Shown one piece after another: positions 6,435-14,456 of a stretch of 22,640 bases of DNA. The stretch is from Knufia peltigerae (Eukaryota > Ascomycota > Eurotiomycetes > Chaetothyriales > Trichomeriaceae), in the NCBI GenBank assembly GCA_030247855.1, contig JAPDRN010000244.1:1-22640 (forward strand), read 5' to 3'. The notes under the pieces were generated by a model. It saw only the letters and a list, made by a program, of their open reading frames with translations. It was not told the DNA's origin and ran no database searches. Within the stretch, counting starts at the first letter, position 1; each line of letters begins with the position of its first letter. The position numbers were made by a program, and so were the translations under genes.

Positions 6435-6448
6435 CTGATCATTGTCAA
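6435..6448. promoter_or_regulatory. FNR/ANR-like site upstream of cyo
   Basis: CTGAT-CATT-GTCAA matches 8 of 10 fixed positions of the TTGAT-N4-ATCAA box of the FNR/ANR/Clp-type regulators. These proteins commonly control cyo operons in response to oxygen. Its centre (6441.5) lies close upstream of the candidate -35 element. Confidence 0.4.
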
Positions 6449-6453
6449 TGCCT

Positions 6454-6482
6454 TTCTTAAATGGTGGGTGACGGCCTAAAAT
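6454..6482 (+). promoter_or_regulatory. Candidate sigma-70 promoter of cyoABCD
   Basis: A weak -35 TTCTTA (6454-6459) is 17 bases from a good -10 TAAAAT (6477-6482). Transcription would start near 6489. The poor -35 fits a promoter that needs an activator. Confidence 0.35.
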
Positions 6483-6593
6483 TGAAAGGCTGACTCGACC
6501 CCACCTCACCTGCCTGTCCTCTGGACGGGTGGGCCGGCTTTGGCCGGTGCGGGCAGGACGGGGAACGGCATTCCCTCGCAATTGGATCGACCG

Positions 6594-7637
6594 ATGATTC
6601 CGTTGAAAACCCTTGGGCGCTGGTTGCGCCCGGGCCTGCTGCTCGCATTGCTGGTGATGCTCACCGGCTGCGATGCCGTGGCCATCCTCAGTCCGAAGGG
6701 CCAGATCGGCCAGGATGAAAAGACACTGCTGATCACGGCCACCGTGCTCATGCTGCTGGTCGTCATCCCGGTCATCATCATGACCCTGACCTTCGCGTGG
6801 AAGTATCGCGCCTCCAACACCAAGGCCCGTTACGAGCCGAAGTGGTCCCACTCGACGGCGATCGAGGTGGTGGTGTGGTCGATCCCCTGCATGATCGTGC
6901 TGGTCCTGGCCGTGCTGACCTGGCGGTCCTCGCACGCGCTGGATCCGTACAAGCCCCTGGAATCGGACGTCAAGCCGGTCACCATCCAGGCGATCTCGCT
7001 GGACTGGAAGTGGCTGTTCATCTATCCGGAAGAGAAGGTCGCGGTCGTCAACGAGATCAAGTTCCCGGTCAACACCCCGCTGAACTTCGAGATCACCTCC
7101 GATACGGTGATGAATGCGTTCTTCATCCCGCACCTGGGCAGCATGATCTATTCGATGGCGGCGATGGAGACCAAGCTCCACCTGATCGCCAACGAACTGG
7201 GTGAATTCCCGGGCATGTCCTCGCACTACAGCGGCGCAGGCTTCGCCAAGATGCATTTCACTGCCTACTCGGTCACCGATGCGCAGTACCGCCAGTGGCT
7301 GGACCAGGTCCGTGCCGGCGAGCAGACCCTGGACAAGGCCTCGTTCAAGGCGCTGGGCGAAGCGAAGAATTCCGAGTGGTACCCGGTCACCTACTTCGGC
7401 AAGGTTGAAGACAACCTGTTCGATTGGGTCATCGCCAAGCACATGGGCGACAACAAGCACTACGGCATGAAGCATTCCCATGCGGGTGCGGCTGCTGCCG
7501 ATGCGTCCAGCCATGAAGCGCACGAGGGGCACGCCCCAAGCGACGCGCATGATGCCAAGGAATCCGGGAAGAACCTGGATGCCACCGAAGAACACGAACA
7601 CGCTGGCCATGAAGGCCACATGGGTTCGGGAGAATGA
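6594..7637 (+). CDS. cyoA: Cytochrome bo3 ubiquinol oxidase subunit II
   Basis: A 347-residue inner-membrane lipoprotein subunit of the proton-pumping bo3 quinol oxidase. Residues 1-26 are a lipoprotein signal with lipobox LTGC (C26). Membrane helices follow at about 43-68 and 88-111, then a periplasmic cupredoxin-like domain containing LDWKWLFIYPE and MNAFFIPHLGSMIYSMA. The CuA ligands of cytochrome c oxidases are absent: the ligand region reads FPGMSSHYSGAGFAKMHF without cysteine. This marks a quinol oxidase. The C-terminal tail of about 55 residues is rich in His, Asp and Glu (repeated HE/HEGH elements). I chose ATG 6594 over an in-frame TTG at 6540 because it places a basic N-terminus before the signal core, although the ribosome site is weak. 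It overlaps cyoB by ATGA. Confidence 0.96.
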   Translation: MIPLKTLGRWLRPGLLLALLVMLTGCDAVAILSPKGQIGQDEKTLLITATVLMLLVVIPVIIMTLTFAWKYRASNTKARYEPKWSHSTAIEVVVWSIPCMIVLVLAVLTWRSSHALDPYKPLESDVKPVTIQAISLDWKWLFIYPEEKVAVVNEIKFPVNTPLNFEITSDTVMNAFFIPHLGSMIYSMAAMETKLHLIANELGEFPGMSSHYSGAGFAKMHFTAYSVTDAQYRQWLDQVRAGEQTLDKASFKALGEAKNSEWYPVTYFGKVEDNLFDWVIAKHMGDNKHYGMKHSHAGAAAADASSHEAHEGHAPSDAHDAKESGKNLDATEEHEHAGHEGHMGSGE

Positions 7638-9637
7638 ACATGTTGGGAAAACTCTCTCTTGAGTCGATCCCCCACGATCCAATCGTGCTGACCACCCTGG
7701 TCGGCGCGGTGCTGGGTGGCCTGGGCGTCATGGCCCTGATCACCAAGTTCAAGCTGTGGGGCTATCTGTGGAAGGAGTGGTTCACCTCGGTGGATCACAA
7801 GAAGATCGGCGTGATGTACATCATCGTCGCCTTCGTCATGCTGCTGCGCGGTTTCTCCGACGCGATCATGATGCGTACCCAGCAGGCCATCGCCGTCGGC
7901 GGGTCCGAGGGTTACCTGCCGCCGCACCACTACGACCAGATCTTCACCGCCCACGGCGTGATCATGATCTTCTTCGTGGCGATGCCGCTGATCACCGGCC
8001 TGATGAACCTGGCCGTGCCGCTGCAGATCGGTGCGCGCGACGTCGCGTTCCCGTTCGTCAACTCGCTCAGCTTCTGGCTGTTCGTGTCCGGTGCGGTGCT
8101 GATCATGCTGTCGCTGTGGATCGGTGAATTCGCCGCCACCGGCTGGCTGGCCTTCCCGCCATTGTCGGGCATCGAGTACAGCAACAATGTAGGTATGGAC
8201 TACTACATATGGGGACTACAGGTGGCGGGTCTGGGTACCACGTTGAGTGGTATCAACTTCTTCATCACCATCCTCAAGATGCGCACCCCGAGCATGAAGC
8301 TCATGCAGATGCCGGTCTTCACCTGGACCGCGCTGGTGACCAACGTGCTGATCGTCGCCGCCTTCCCGGTGCTGACCATCACCCTGGTGCTGCTGACCCT
8401 GGATCGTTACCTGGGTACGCACTTCTTCACCAATGACGGTGGCGGCAACGCCATGCTGTACATCAACCTGATCTGGATCTGGGGTCACCCGGAAGTCTAT
8501 ATCCTGGTGCTGCCGGCCTTCGGCGTGTTCTCCGAGGTCATCGCGACCTTCTCGCGCAAGGCCCTGTTCGGCTACAAGGGCATGGTCTACGCCACCGCCT
8601 GCATCGGCGTGCTGTCGTTCATCGTGTGGCTGCACCACTTCTTCACCATGGGCTCGGGTGCCAACGTCAATGCCTTCTTCGGCATCACGACGATGATCAT
8701 CTCCATCCCCACCGGCGTGAAGATCTTCAACTGGCTGTTCACCATGTTCCGCGGTCGCGTGCAGTTCACCACGCCCGTGCTGTGGACCATCGGCTTCATG
8801 GTCACCTTCACCATCGGTGGCATGACCGGCGTGATGCTGGCGATCCCGGCCATCGACTTCGTGCTGCACAACAGCCTGTTCCTGATCGCCCACTTCCACA
8901 ACGTCATCATCGGCGGCGTGGTGTTCGGCATGTTCGCCGGCATCACCTACTGGTGGCCGAAGATGTTCGGCTTCCGCCTCAACGAGTTCTGGGGCAAGTG
9001 CGCGTTCTGGTGCTGGTTCATCGGCTTCTATGTGACCTTCATGCCGATGTACGTGCTGGGCTTCATGGGCATGACCCGTCGTCTGCAGAGCACCGTCAAC
9101 CCGGCCTACGAGCCGTTCCTGCTGGTTGCCGCTGTGGGCGCCTTCATCGTGGGTGCCGGCATCCTGTGCCAGATCATCCAGGTGGCCGTGTCGATCCGCG
9201 ACCGCAAGAAGACTGCCGACCTGACCGGCGACCCGTGGGATGCCCGTACGCTGGAGTGGGAAACCTCTTCGCCGCCGGCCTTCTACAACTTCGGCACCTT
9301 GCCGGACGTCACCGAGCTGGACGATTTCTGGGAGCGCAAGCAGCGTGGTGAAGCCTGGCCGAAGCCGGCCAAGTACACCGACATCCACATGCCGCGCAAC
9401 ACCGGCACCGGCGTTGTCATCGGCGCCTTCAGCATGGTGTTCGGCTTTGCGATGATCTGGCACATCTGGTGGCTGGCCATCATCGGCTTCGTCGGCATGA
9501 TCGCCACGTTCATCTACCGCACCTTCGACCAGGACGTGGACTACTGGGTCCCGGCTGCCGAGGTGGAACGCATCGAGAACGAACACCGCAAGCACCTGGA
9601 AGCCCAGGGCCTGGTGAAGTCGGAGCTGAAGGCATGA
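7634..9637 (+). CDS. cyoB: Cytochrome bo3 ubiquinol oxidase subunit I
   Basis: The 667-residue catalytic subunit, which reduces O2 to water with electrons from ubiquinol and pumps protons. All key residues are in place with a constant offset of +1 from E. coli numbering: R72, D76, H99 and Q102 of the quinol site; H107 (FTAHGV) and H422 for the low-spin haem; H285, H334 and H335 for CuB; Y289 in GHPEVY for the His-Tyr cross-link; E287 of the proton path; and H420 (AHFHN) for the high-spin haem. Family length is about 660 residues, so the gene is complete. Start and stop overlap neighbours by ATGA, which suggests coupled translation in the order A-B-C-D. Confidence 0.97.
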   Translation: MNMLGKLSLESIPHDPIVLTTLVGAVLGGLGVMALITKFKLWGYLWKEWFTSVDHKKIGVMYIIVAFVMLLRGFSDAIMMRTQQAIAVGGSEGYLPPHHYDQIFTAHGVIMIFFVAMPLITGLMNLAVPLQIGARDVAFPFVNSLSFWLFVSGAVLIMLSLWIGEFAATGWLAFPPLSGIEYSNNVGMDYYIWGLQVAGLGTTLSGINFFITILKMRTPSMKLMQMPVFTWTALVTNVLIVAAFPVLTITLVLLTLDRYLGTHFFTNDGGGNAMLYINLIWIWGHPEVYILVLPAFGVFSEVIATFSRKALFGYKGMVYATACIGVLSFIVWLHHFFTMGSGANVNAFFGITTMIISIPTGVKIFNWLFTMFRGRVQFTTPVLWTIGFMVTFTIGGMTGVMLAIPAIDFVLHNSLFLIAHFHNVIIGGVVFGMFAGITYWWPKMFGFRLNEFWGKCAFWCWFIGFYVTFMPMYVLGFMGMTRRLQSTVNPAYEPFLLVAAVGAFIVGAGILCQIIQVAVSIRDRKKTADLTGDPWDARTLEWETSSPPAFYNFGTLPDVTELDDFWERKQRGEAWPKPAKYTDIHMPRNTGTGVVIGAFSMVFGFAMIWHIWWLAIIGFVGMIATFIYRTFDQDVDYWVPAAEVERIENEHRKHLEAQGLVKSELKA

Positions 9638-10272
9638 GCACCAATACCTCGACCGTGAACCACGGGCACGCCGCGCACGCGGCGGCCCATGGCCATGACG
9701 ACCACGAGCACCACGACACCGGCGGCAACACCGTCTTCGGTTTCTGGGTGTACCTGATGAGCGACTGCCTCATCTTCGCCTCGCTGTTTGCCACCTACGT
9801 GGTGCTGGCCGGCGGCACCGATGGTGGCCCCGGCGCGAAGGACCTGTTCGAGCTGCCGTTCGTGGCGTGGGAAACCGCGCTGCTGCTGACCTCGTCGCTG
9901 ACCTTCGGCCTGGGCATGATCGCCATGCACCGCAAGCAGGTCGGGCAGATGTTCCTGTGGCTGGGCATCACCTGGCTGCTGGGCTTCGGCTTCATGTGCA
10001 TGGAAGTCTATGAGTTCCAGCACCTGATCCATCAGGGTTACGGTCCGGACCGCAGTGCCTTCCTGTCGGCGTTCTTCGCCCTGGTCGGTACCCACGGGCT
10101 GCACGTCAGCGCCGGCCTGCTGTGGCTGCTGGTGATGTTCGTGCAGCTGAAGAAGTACGGCCTGACCCCGACCAACAAGACCCGCATGGCGTGCCTGAGC
10201 CTGTTCTGGCACTTCCTGGACCTGATCTGGATCGGCGTGTTCTCCGTCGTCTACCTCAATGGAGCGCTGTAA
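9634..10272 (+). CDS. cyoC: Cytochrome bo3 ubiquinol oxidase subunit III
   Basis: A 212-residue membrane subunit with five predicted helices. Typical stretches are FGFWVYLMSDCLIFASLFATY, FELPFVAWET, MEVYEFQHLI, GPDRSAFLSAFFALVGTHG and LFWHFLDLIWIGVFSVVYL; all match the bo3 subunit III pattern. The cytoplasmic N-terminus (residues 9-28) is rich in His, as in other CyoC proteins. It supports assembly and stability of the complex rather than catalysis. ATG 9634 overlaps the cyoB stop, and a longer in-frame extension upstream would lie wholly inside cyoB, so it was not used. Confidence 0.96.
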   Translation: MSTNTSTVNHGHAAHAAAHGHDDHEHHDTGGNTVFGFWVYLMSDCLIFASLFATYVVLAGGTDGGPGAKDLFELPFVAWETALLLTSSLTFGLGMIAMHRKQVGQMFLWLGITWLLGFGFMCMEVYEFQHLIHQGYGPDRSAFLSAFFALVGTHGLHVSAGLLWLLVMFVQLKKYGLTPTNKTRMACLSLFWHFLDLIWIGVFSVVYLNGAL

Positions 10273-10613
10273 TGGCACATGACAACCATGCACACGACCA
10301 CGCCGCCGGTGGCGAAAGCCACGGCACCGTGAAGTCGTACCTGATCGGCTTCGTGCTGGCGGTGGTGCTGACCGTCATCCCGTTCTACATGGTGATGTCG
10401 GGTGATTTCTCGCGCACCGTCAACGGTGTGGTGATCGCCATCACCGCGGTGCTGCAGATGCTGGTCCACCTGGTGTTCTTCCTGCACCTGGACCGCTCGT
10501 CGGAGAGCCGCTGGAACGTCAACGCTGCGGCCTTCACCGTGGTGGTGATCGGCATCATCGTGGTCGGTACCCTGTGGGTCATGCACAACATGAACGTGCA
10601 CATGATGCACTGA
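10272..10613 (+). CDS. cyoD: Cytochrome bo3 ubiquinol oxidase subunit IV
   Basis: A 113-residue three-helix subunit that helps assemble the CuB site of the oxidase. It carries a short His-rich cytoplasmic start, then helices around residues 21-44, 52-74 and 84-104, with HLVFFLHLD and the ending MNVHMMH typical of CyoD. Its ATG shares a base with the cyoC stop (TAATG). It is the last gene of the operon. No cyoE (haem O synthase) follows, only a terminator, so haem O must be made by a gene elsewhere. Confidence 0.95.
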   Translation: MAHDNHAHDHAAGGESHGTVKSYLIGFVLAVVLTVIPFYMVMSGDFSRTVNGVVIAITAVLQMLVHLVFFLHLDRSSESRWNVNAAAFTVVVIGIIVVGTLWVMHNMNVHMMH

Positions 10614-10635
10614 CGTCTTCGCGACGTTGCCACGC

Positions 10636-10669
10636 AGAAAGGCCGCCCCCGGGCGGCCTTTCTGTTTTT
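10636..10669 (+). terminator. Intrinsic terminator of cyoABCD
   Basis: Arms AGAAAGGCCGCCC (10636-10648) and GGGCGGCCTTTCT (10651-10663) pair perfectly, followed by GTTTTT. It starts 23 bases after the cyoD stop. It may also serve the other strand, although the minus-strand gene ends first at 10741. Confidence 0.9.
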
Positions 10670-10679
10670 CCGTTGCCCG

Positions 10680-10730
10680 GTAGTGCCGGCCGCTGGCCGG
10701 CAGCCAGTAGATCCACGCCATGCGTGGATG
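10680..10730 (+). repeat. GTAG (SMAG-type) REP pair, two subtypes
   Basis: Unit 1 (10680-10703) begins GTAGTGCC with GCCGGCC/GGCCGGC arms. Unit 2 (10707-10730) begins GTAGATCC with arms ATCCACGC and GCGTGGAT around CAT. Both are in direct orientation, 3 bases apart, between the convergent ends of cyoD and the c-di-GMP gene. The same two subtypes in the same order recur at 19237-19294. Confidence 0.88.
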
Positions 10731-10740
10731 CGGTTGCCTC

Positions 10741-12798
10741 TCAACCCACCTTGCGCAGGAATTCCTCGGCCTCCATCGGCCGTCCAAGGTGGTAGCCCTG
10801 CAGCTGGTCGCAGCCCAGCTCGCTCAGGTAATCGCGCTGGGCCTGGGTCTCCACGCCCTCGGCCACCACCTGCAGCTGCAGGGTACGGCCCAGCGCGATG
10901 ATCGAGGATACGATGGCGGAATCTTCGTCATTGCGTTCAAGGTCATGCACGAACGCCCGGTCGATCTTCAGCTCGGTGGCCGGCATGCGCTTGAGGTACA
11001 ACAGGCTGGAATACCCGGTACCGAAATCATCGATGGCGATGTGCACGCCCATCGCGGTCAGGTCGTTGAGGATCGCCAGGCTGGCCTCGACATCCTTCAT
11101 CGCCGTGGTTTCGGTGATCTCCAGGGTCAGCCGCGCCGGGTCGATGCGGTGCCGCTCCAGCACCGAGCGCACGCTTTCCAGCAGGGCCGGCGAGGCGAAC
11201 TGCAGCGGCGACAGGTTCACCGCCATCGTCCAGTCGCTGTGCCCGCCGTCATGCCAGGCCCGCAGCTGCGCGCAGGCCTGGTCCAGCACCCAGTCGCCGA
11301 TCGGCAGGATCAGGCCGCTGCGCTCGGCGATGGGAATGAACACGTCCGGTGCCAGCAGCCCCAGCTCCGGATGCTGCCAGCGAAGCAGCGCCTCGGCGCC
11401 GGTGGCGGGCGCATCGGCGGCCGGGAATTTCGGCTGGTAGTGCAGCAGCAGCTCATTGCGCGCGATTGCCTTGCGCAGGTCCTGCAGCAGCCGCAGCTGG
11501 CGGTTGGCGCTGAGCTGCATCGAGGGGATGAAGAAGGTATAGCCGTTCCGGCCGGTTTCCTTGGTGTGGTACATCGCGGCGTCGGCATGTGCCATCAACT
11601 CGCGTTCGTCGCCGGCATCGTCCGGATACAGGGCAATGCCCAGGCTGGCGGTGACCTGCAGTTCCGCCGCATCCAGCACGAACGGTTCGCTGGCCGCCGC
11701 GATCACCCGTTCGGCGACCACCGCCGCGTCGTCAGGCGCATCAATGGCCAGCACGATCACGAACTCGTCGCCACCGAGGCGGGCGAGGGTGTCCTGCGGC
11801 CGCAGCTGCGCCCCCACGCGATGGGCCACCGCGACCAGCAGGCGATCGCCCAGCTGGTGGCCATAGGCATCGTTGACGGCCTTGAAACCGTCCAGGTCGC
11901 AGAACATCACCGCCACCGACTGCTGGTGGCGTCGCGCCTTCTCGATGGCCTGCTCGATCCGGTCCTGCAGCAGCATGCGGTTCGGCAGCTGGGTCAGCGG
12001 ATCGTGCAGCGCGGCCTGGATGAGCTTGTCGTTGGCGCGCGCCAGTGACTCGGCCAGCAGACCGGTGCGCACGCGCATCTGGCGGTCGAACAGCGAGGCC
12101 ACCAGGGCGATGCCCAGCGTGGCCAGGGTGGTCACGATCACCAGCACTGCCAGCCAGCGCGGATCGATGCCGCCGCTGCCGATGGCGCCGCAGACGCTGC
12201 CTGCCGGGAAGCGCGCGGCGGCCATGCCGGTGTAGTGCATGCCGACGATGGCCAGGCCCATCACCAGCGACGCCAGTATCCGCAGGCGCACCGTGTTGCG
12301 TTGCTCTACGCGCAGCCGGAAGGCGATCCACAGCGCTGCACCGGCGGCACCGATGGCCACCGTGATCGACACGGCGAACCAGCCGGGGTGGTAATCGATG
12401 CCCGGCTCCATCCGCATGGCGGCCATGCCCAGGTAGTGCATGGCCGCGATACCCAGTCCCATCAGCACCGCACCGGCGGCCAGCCGCTGCAGCGGCAGGC
12501 TGGGCCGCGACACCAGCCACAGCGCATAGGCCGACGCGCCGATCGATACGGCCAGCGAGTACAGGGTGATCGCCAGGTCGTAACCGACTGGAATCGGCAG
12601 CCTGAAGGCCAGCATCGCGATGAAGTGCATCGACCAGATGCCCAGACCCATCGCGGCAGCACCGCCGGCCAGCCACCAGCGGGCGACCCGGCCCTCGGCC
12701 GTGGCCAGGCGTCCGGCCATGTCGAGTGCGGTATACGATGCCAGGATCGCCACCAGCAGCGAGATGGCGACCAGGCTCTGACTGTAACTACCAGTCAT
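10741..12798 (-). CDS. MHYT-GGDEF-EAL cyclic-di-GMP turnover protein
   Basis: A 685-residue membrane sensor. Residues 1-235 hold seven hydrophobic helices with three MHYT motifs (MHF 57-59, MHY 120-122, MHY 187-189). MHYT domains are proposed to bind copper and sense O2, CO or NO. A GGDEF domain follows (about 262-425) with an intact GGDEF (342-346) and an intact inhibitory site R333-P-Q-D336 five residues before it. An EAL domain (about 435-680) has E469-A-L, N528, D590-D591 in DDFGTGYSS, K611 and E648. Both the cyclase and the phosphodiesterase active sites therefore look functional; which dominates cannot be read from sequence. I chose ATG 12798 because it gives a normal MHYT N-terminus. 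A longer frame upstream would run into radA. It is divergent from radA and convergent with cyoD. Confidence 0.92.
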   Translation of the reverse strand: MTGSYSQSLVAISLLVAILASYTALDMAGRLATAEGRVARWWLAGGAAAMGLGIWSMHFIAMLAFRLPIPVGYDLAITLYSLAVSIGASAYALWLVSRPSLPLQRLAAGAVLMGLGIAAMHYLGMAAMRMEPGIDYHPGWFAVSITVAIGAAGAALWIAFRLRVEQRNTVRLRILASLVMGLAIVGMHYTGMAAARFPAGSVCGAIGSGGIDPRWLAVLVIVTTLATLGIALVASLFDRQMRVRTGLLAESLARANDKLIQAALHDPLTQLPNRMLLQDRIEQAIEKARRHQQSVAVMFCDLDGFKAVNDAYGHQLGDRLLVAVAHRVGAQLRPQDTLARLGGDEFVIVLAIDAPDDAAVVAERVIAAASEPFVLDAAELQVTASLGIALYPDDAGDERELMAHADAAMYHTKETGRNGYTFFIPSMQLSANRQLRLLQDLRKAIARNELLLHYQPKFPAADAPATGAEALLRWQHPELGLLAPDVFIPIAERSGLILPIGDWVLDQACAQLRAWHDGGHSDWTMAVNLSPLQFASPALLESVRSVLERHRIDPARLTLEITETTAMKDVEASLAILNDLTAMGVHIAIDDFGTGYSSLLYLKRMPATELKIDRAFVHDLERNDEDSAIVSSIIALGRTLQLQVVAEGVETQAQRDYLSELGCDQLQGYHLGRPMEAEEFLRKVG

Positions 12799-12880
12799 GT
12801 TGAATCCAGAGGGGGAGGGAGGGGCGCCCGCAAGGCGCACGCCCGCCACCGCTATCGGCACCAACGGGTGGGACTTGAGT

Positions 12881-12899
12881 GGTCGCAGCAGCTGCGACC
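12881..12899. promoter_or_regulatory. Perfect 8-bp dyad between the c-di-GMP gene and radA
   Basis: Arms GGTCGCAG (12881-12888) and CTGCGACC (12892-12899) surround CAG. It lies in the 148-bp divergent promoter gap, 48 bases before the radA start. A TATCCT (12909-12914) just downstream could be the radA -10. It could be an operator or a hairpin in an RNA; there is no T-run. Confidence 0.35.
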
Positions 12900-12946
12900 C
12901 GGCTCGGCTATCCTGCCACGCTCGTTGCCCCTGCAGGAAATTCCCG

Positions 12947-13623
12947 ATGGCCAAAGCCCGCACCGCGTATGTCTGCAATGAATGCGGCGCCGAATACAGC
13001 AAGTGGCAAGGCCAGTGCACCGAGTGCAATGCCTGGAACGCGCTGTCGGAAATCGTCCTTGAGAGCGCTGCGGCGGCCAAGGCGCCCGCCTCGCGCCGTG
13101 CCGGCTGGGCGGGCAAGATCGACCCGCCGAAGATCACCGCGCTGAAGGACGTGGCGCAGACCGAGCACAACCGGGTCAGCACCGGCATCGGTGAATTCGA
13201 TCGCGTGCTCGGTGGCGGCCTGGTCGAGGGCGCGGTGGTGCTGGTCGGTGGCGACCCGGGCATCGGCAAATCCACCCTGCTGCTGCAGGCGGTGGCGAAG
13301 ATGGCCGCGGTGCTGCCGGTGCTCTACGTCACCGGTGAAGAATCACTGGCCCAGGTTGCCGGTCGTGCGCACCGGCTGGAGCTGCCGCTGGAGGGCGTCA
13401 ACGCGCTGGCCGAGACCGGTGTCGAATCCATCCTGCAGCACGCCACCAAGAGTGGGCCGCGGCTGATCGTGGCCGATTCGGTACAGACGCTCTGGACCGA
13501 GACGCTCACTGCCGCGCCCGGTTCGGTCAGCCAGGTGCGCGAGAGTGCTGCGCGGCTGGTGCGCTTCGCCAAGGAAACCGGAACCGCGGTGTTCCTGGTC
13601 GGCCATGTGACCAAGGAAGGCGG

Positions 13624-13661
<38 letters not shown>

Positions 13662-14323
13662 CCGTGCTGTATTTCGAAGGCGAGAGCGGCAGCCGTTTCC
13701 GCCTGCTGCGCGCGTTCAAGAACCGCTTTGGTGCGGTCAACGAGCTGGGCGTGTTCGCGATGGGCGACAAGGGCCTGAAGGAAGTCTCCAATCCGTCGGC
13801 GATCTTCCTGTCCGGTGCCAGCACGCACCAGCCGGGCAGCTGCGTGATGGTCACCCGCGAGGGCACCCGGCCGCTGCTGGTGGAAGTGCAGGCACTGGTC
13901 GATGCCTCGCCGCTGTCCAATCCACGCCGCGTCGCCGTGGGTCTGGAACAGAACCGTCTGGCCATGCTGCTGGCGGTACTGCATCGTCATGGCGGGGTAA
14001 TGGTGGGCGACCAGGACGTATTCGTGAACGTGGTCGGTGGCATCCGCGTGCAGGAGACCGCCGCCGACCTGCCGGTGCTGCTGGCGGTGCTGTCCTCGCT
14101 GCAGGACCGTCCGCTGGCCGAGAAGACCATCGCGTTCGGCGAAGTCGGCCTGTCCGGTGAGATCCGGCCGGTACCCAACGGCGAGGATCGCCTGCGCGAA
14201 GCCGCGACCCACGGCTTCAAGCGCGCCATCGTGCCCAAGGCCAATGCCCCCAAGGGCGGCTCGGTGAAGGGAATGGAAGTGATCGCGGTCGAACGCTTGT
14301 CCGAGGCCATCGACGCGGCGTGA
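12947..14323 (+). CDS. radA: DNA repair and recombination protein RadA
   Basis: A 458-residue RecA-like ATPase that helps process recombination intermediates by driving branch migration with RecA. Features in order: N-terminal C4 zinc finger (C10, C13, C24, C27); Walker A GGDPGIGKST (101-110); GEES at 130-133; Walker B region LIVADS near 173-178; the RadA signature KNRFG (258-262); and a C-terminal Lon-protease-like domain with GLSGEIRPV. Length is typical for the family. I took ATG 12947 because the zinc finger starts right after it and AGGAAA stands about 7 bases upstream; the longer in-frame start would overlap the divergent gene's promoter. Only a weak hairpin (GGTCC/GGACC, 14333-14348) follows the stop. 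Confidence 0.96.
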
Positions 14324-14456
14324 CCGGAGTCGGGTCCATGCTCGGACCTGCAGATTCAGCCGACGGCACAGCAGCGCTCAGCCAGCCTGTGCTAGTTTTC
14401 CCGGCTCGACGAAGTCGCCCCCTGGCGCCTTTACGTGGCAAGGAGTAATCGTTTAC

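Larger units (their letters stand above)
6257..6593. promoter_or_regulatory. 337-bp control region between VOC gene and cyoA
   Basis: This gap has to hold the promoters of the VOC gene (leftward) and of the cyo operon (rightward). It contains three separate symmetrical motifs, listed as their own entries, and an AT-richer patch at 6440-6490 that is the best promoter candidate. The stretch from about 6484 to 6593 would be the cyoA leader, roughly 105 bases long, in which I see no clear riboswitch or terminator. No small ORF in the gap is convincing. Confidence 0.6.

Noticed and set aside
8216..9595. Minus-strand frame of 459 codons opposite cyoB
   Set aside because: Low-complexity His/Asp/Glu composition; cyoB on the other strand has every catalytic residue.
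12797..12946. Longer start for radA
   Set aside because: It would add about 50 residues of no known similarity ahead of the zinc finger and cover the divergent promoter; ATG 12947 has a ribosome site.
14324..14456. Heat-shock (sigma-32) promoter before the HSP90-like gene
   Set aside because: No CTTGAA/CCCCAT pair with proper spacing can be found; only a weak extended -10 is visible.
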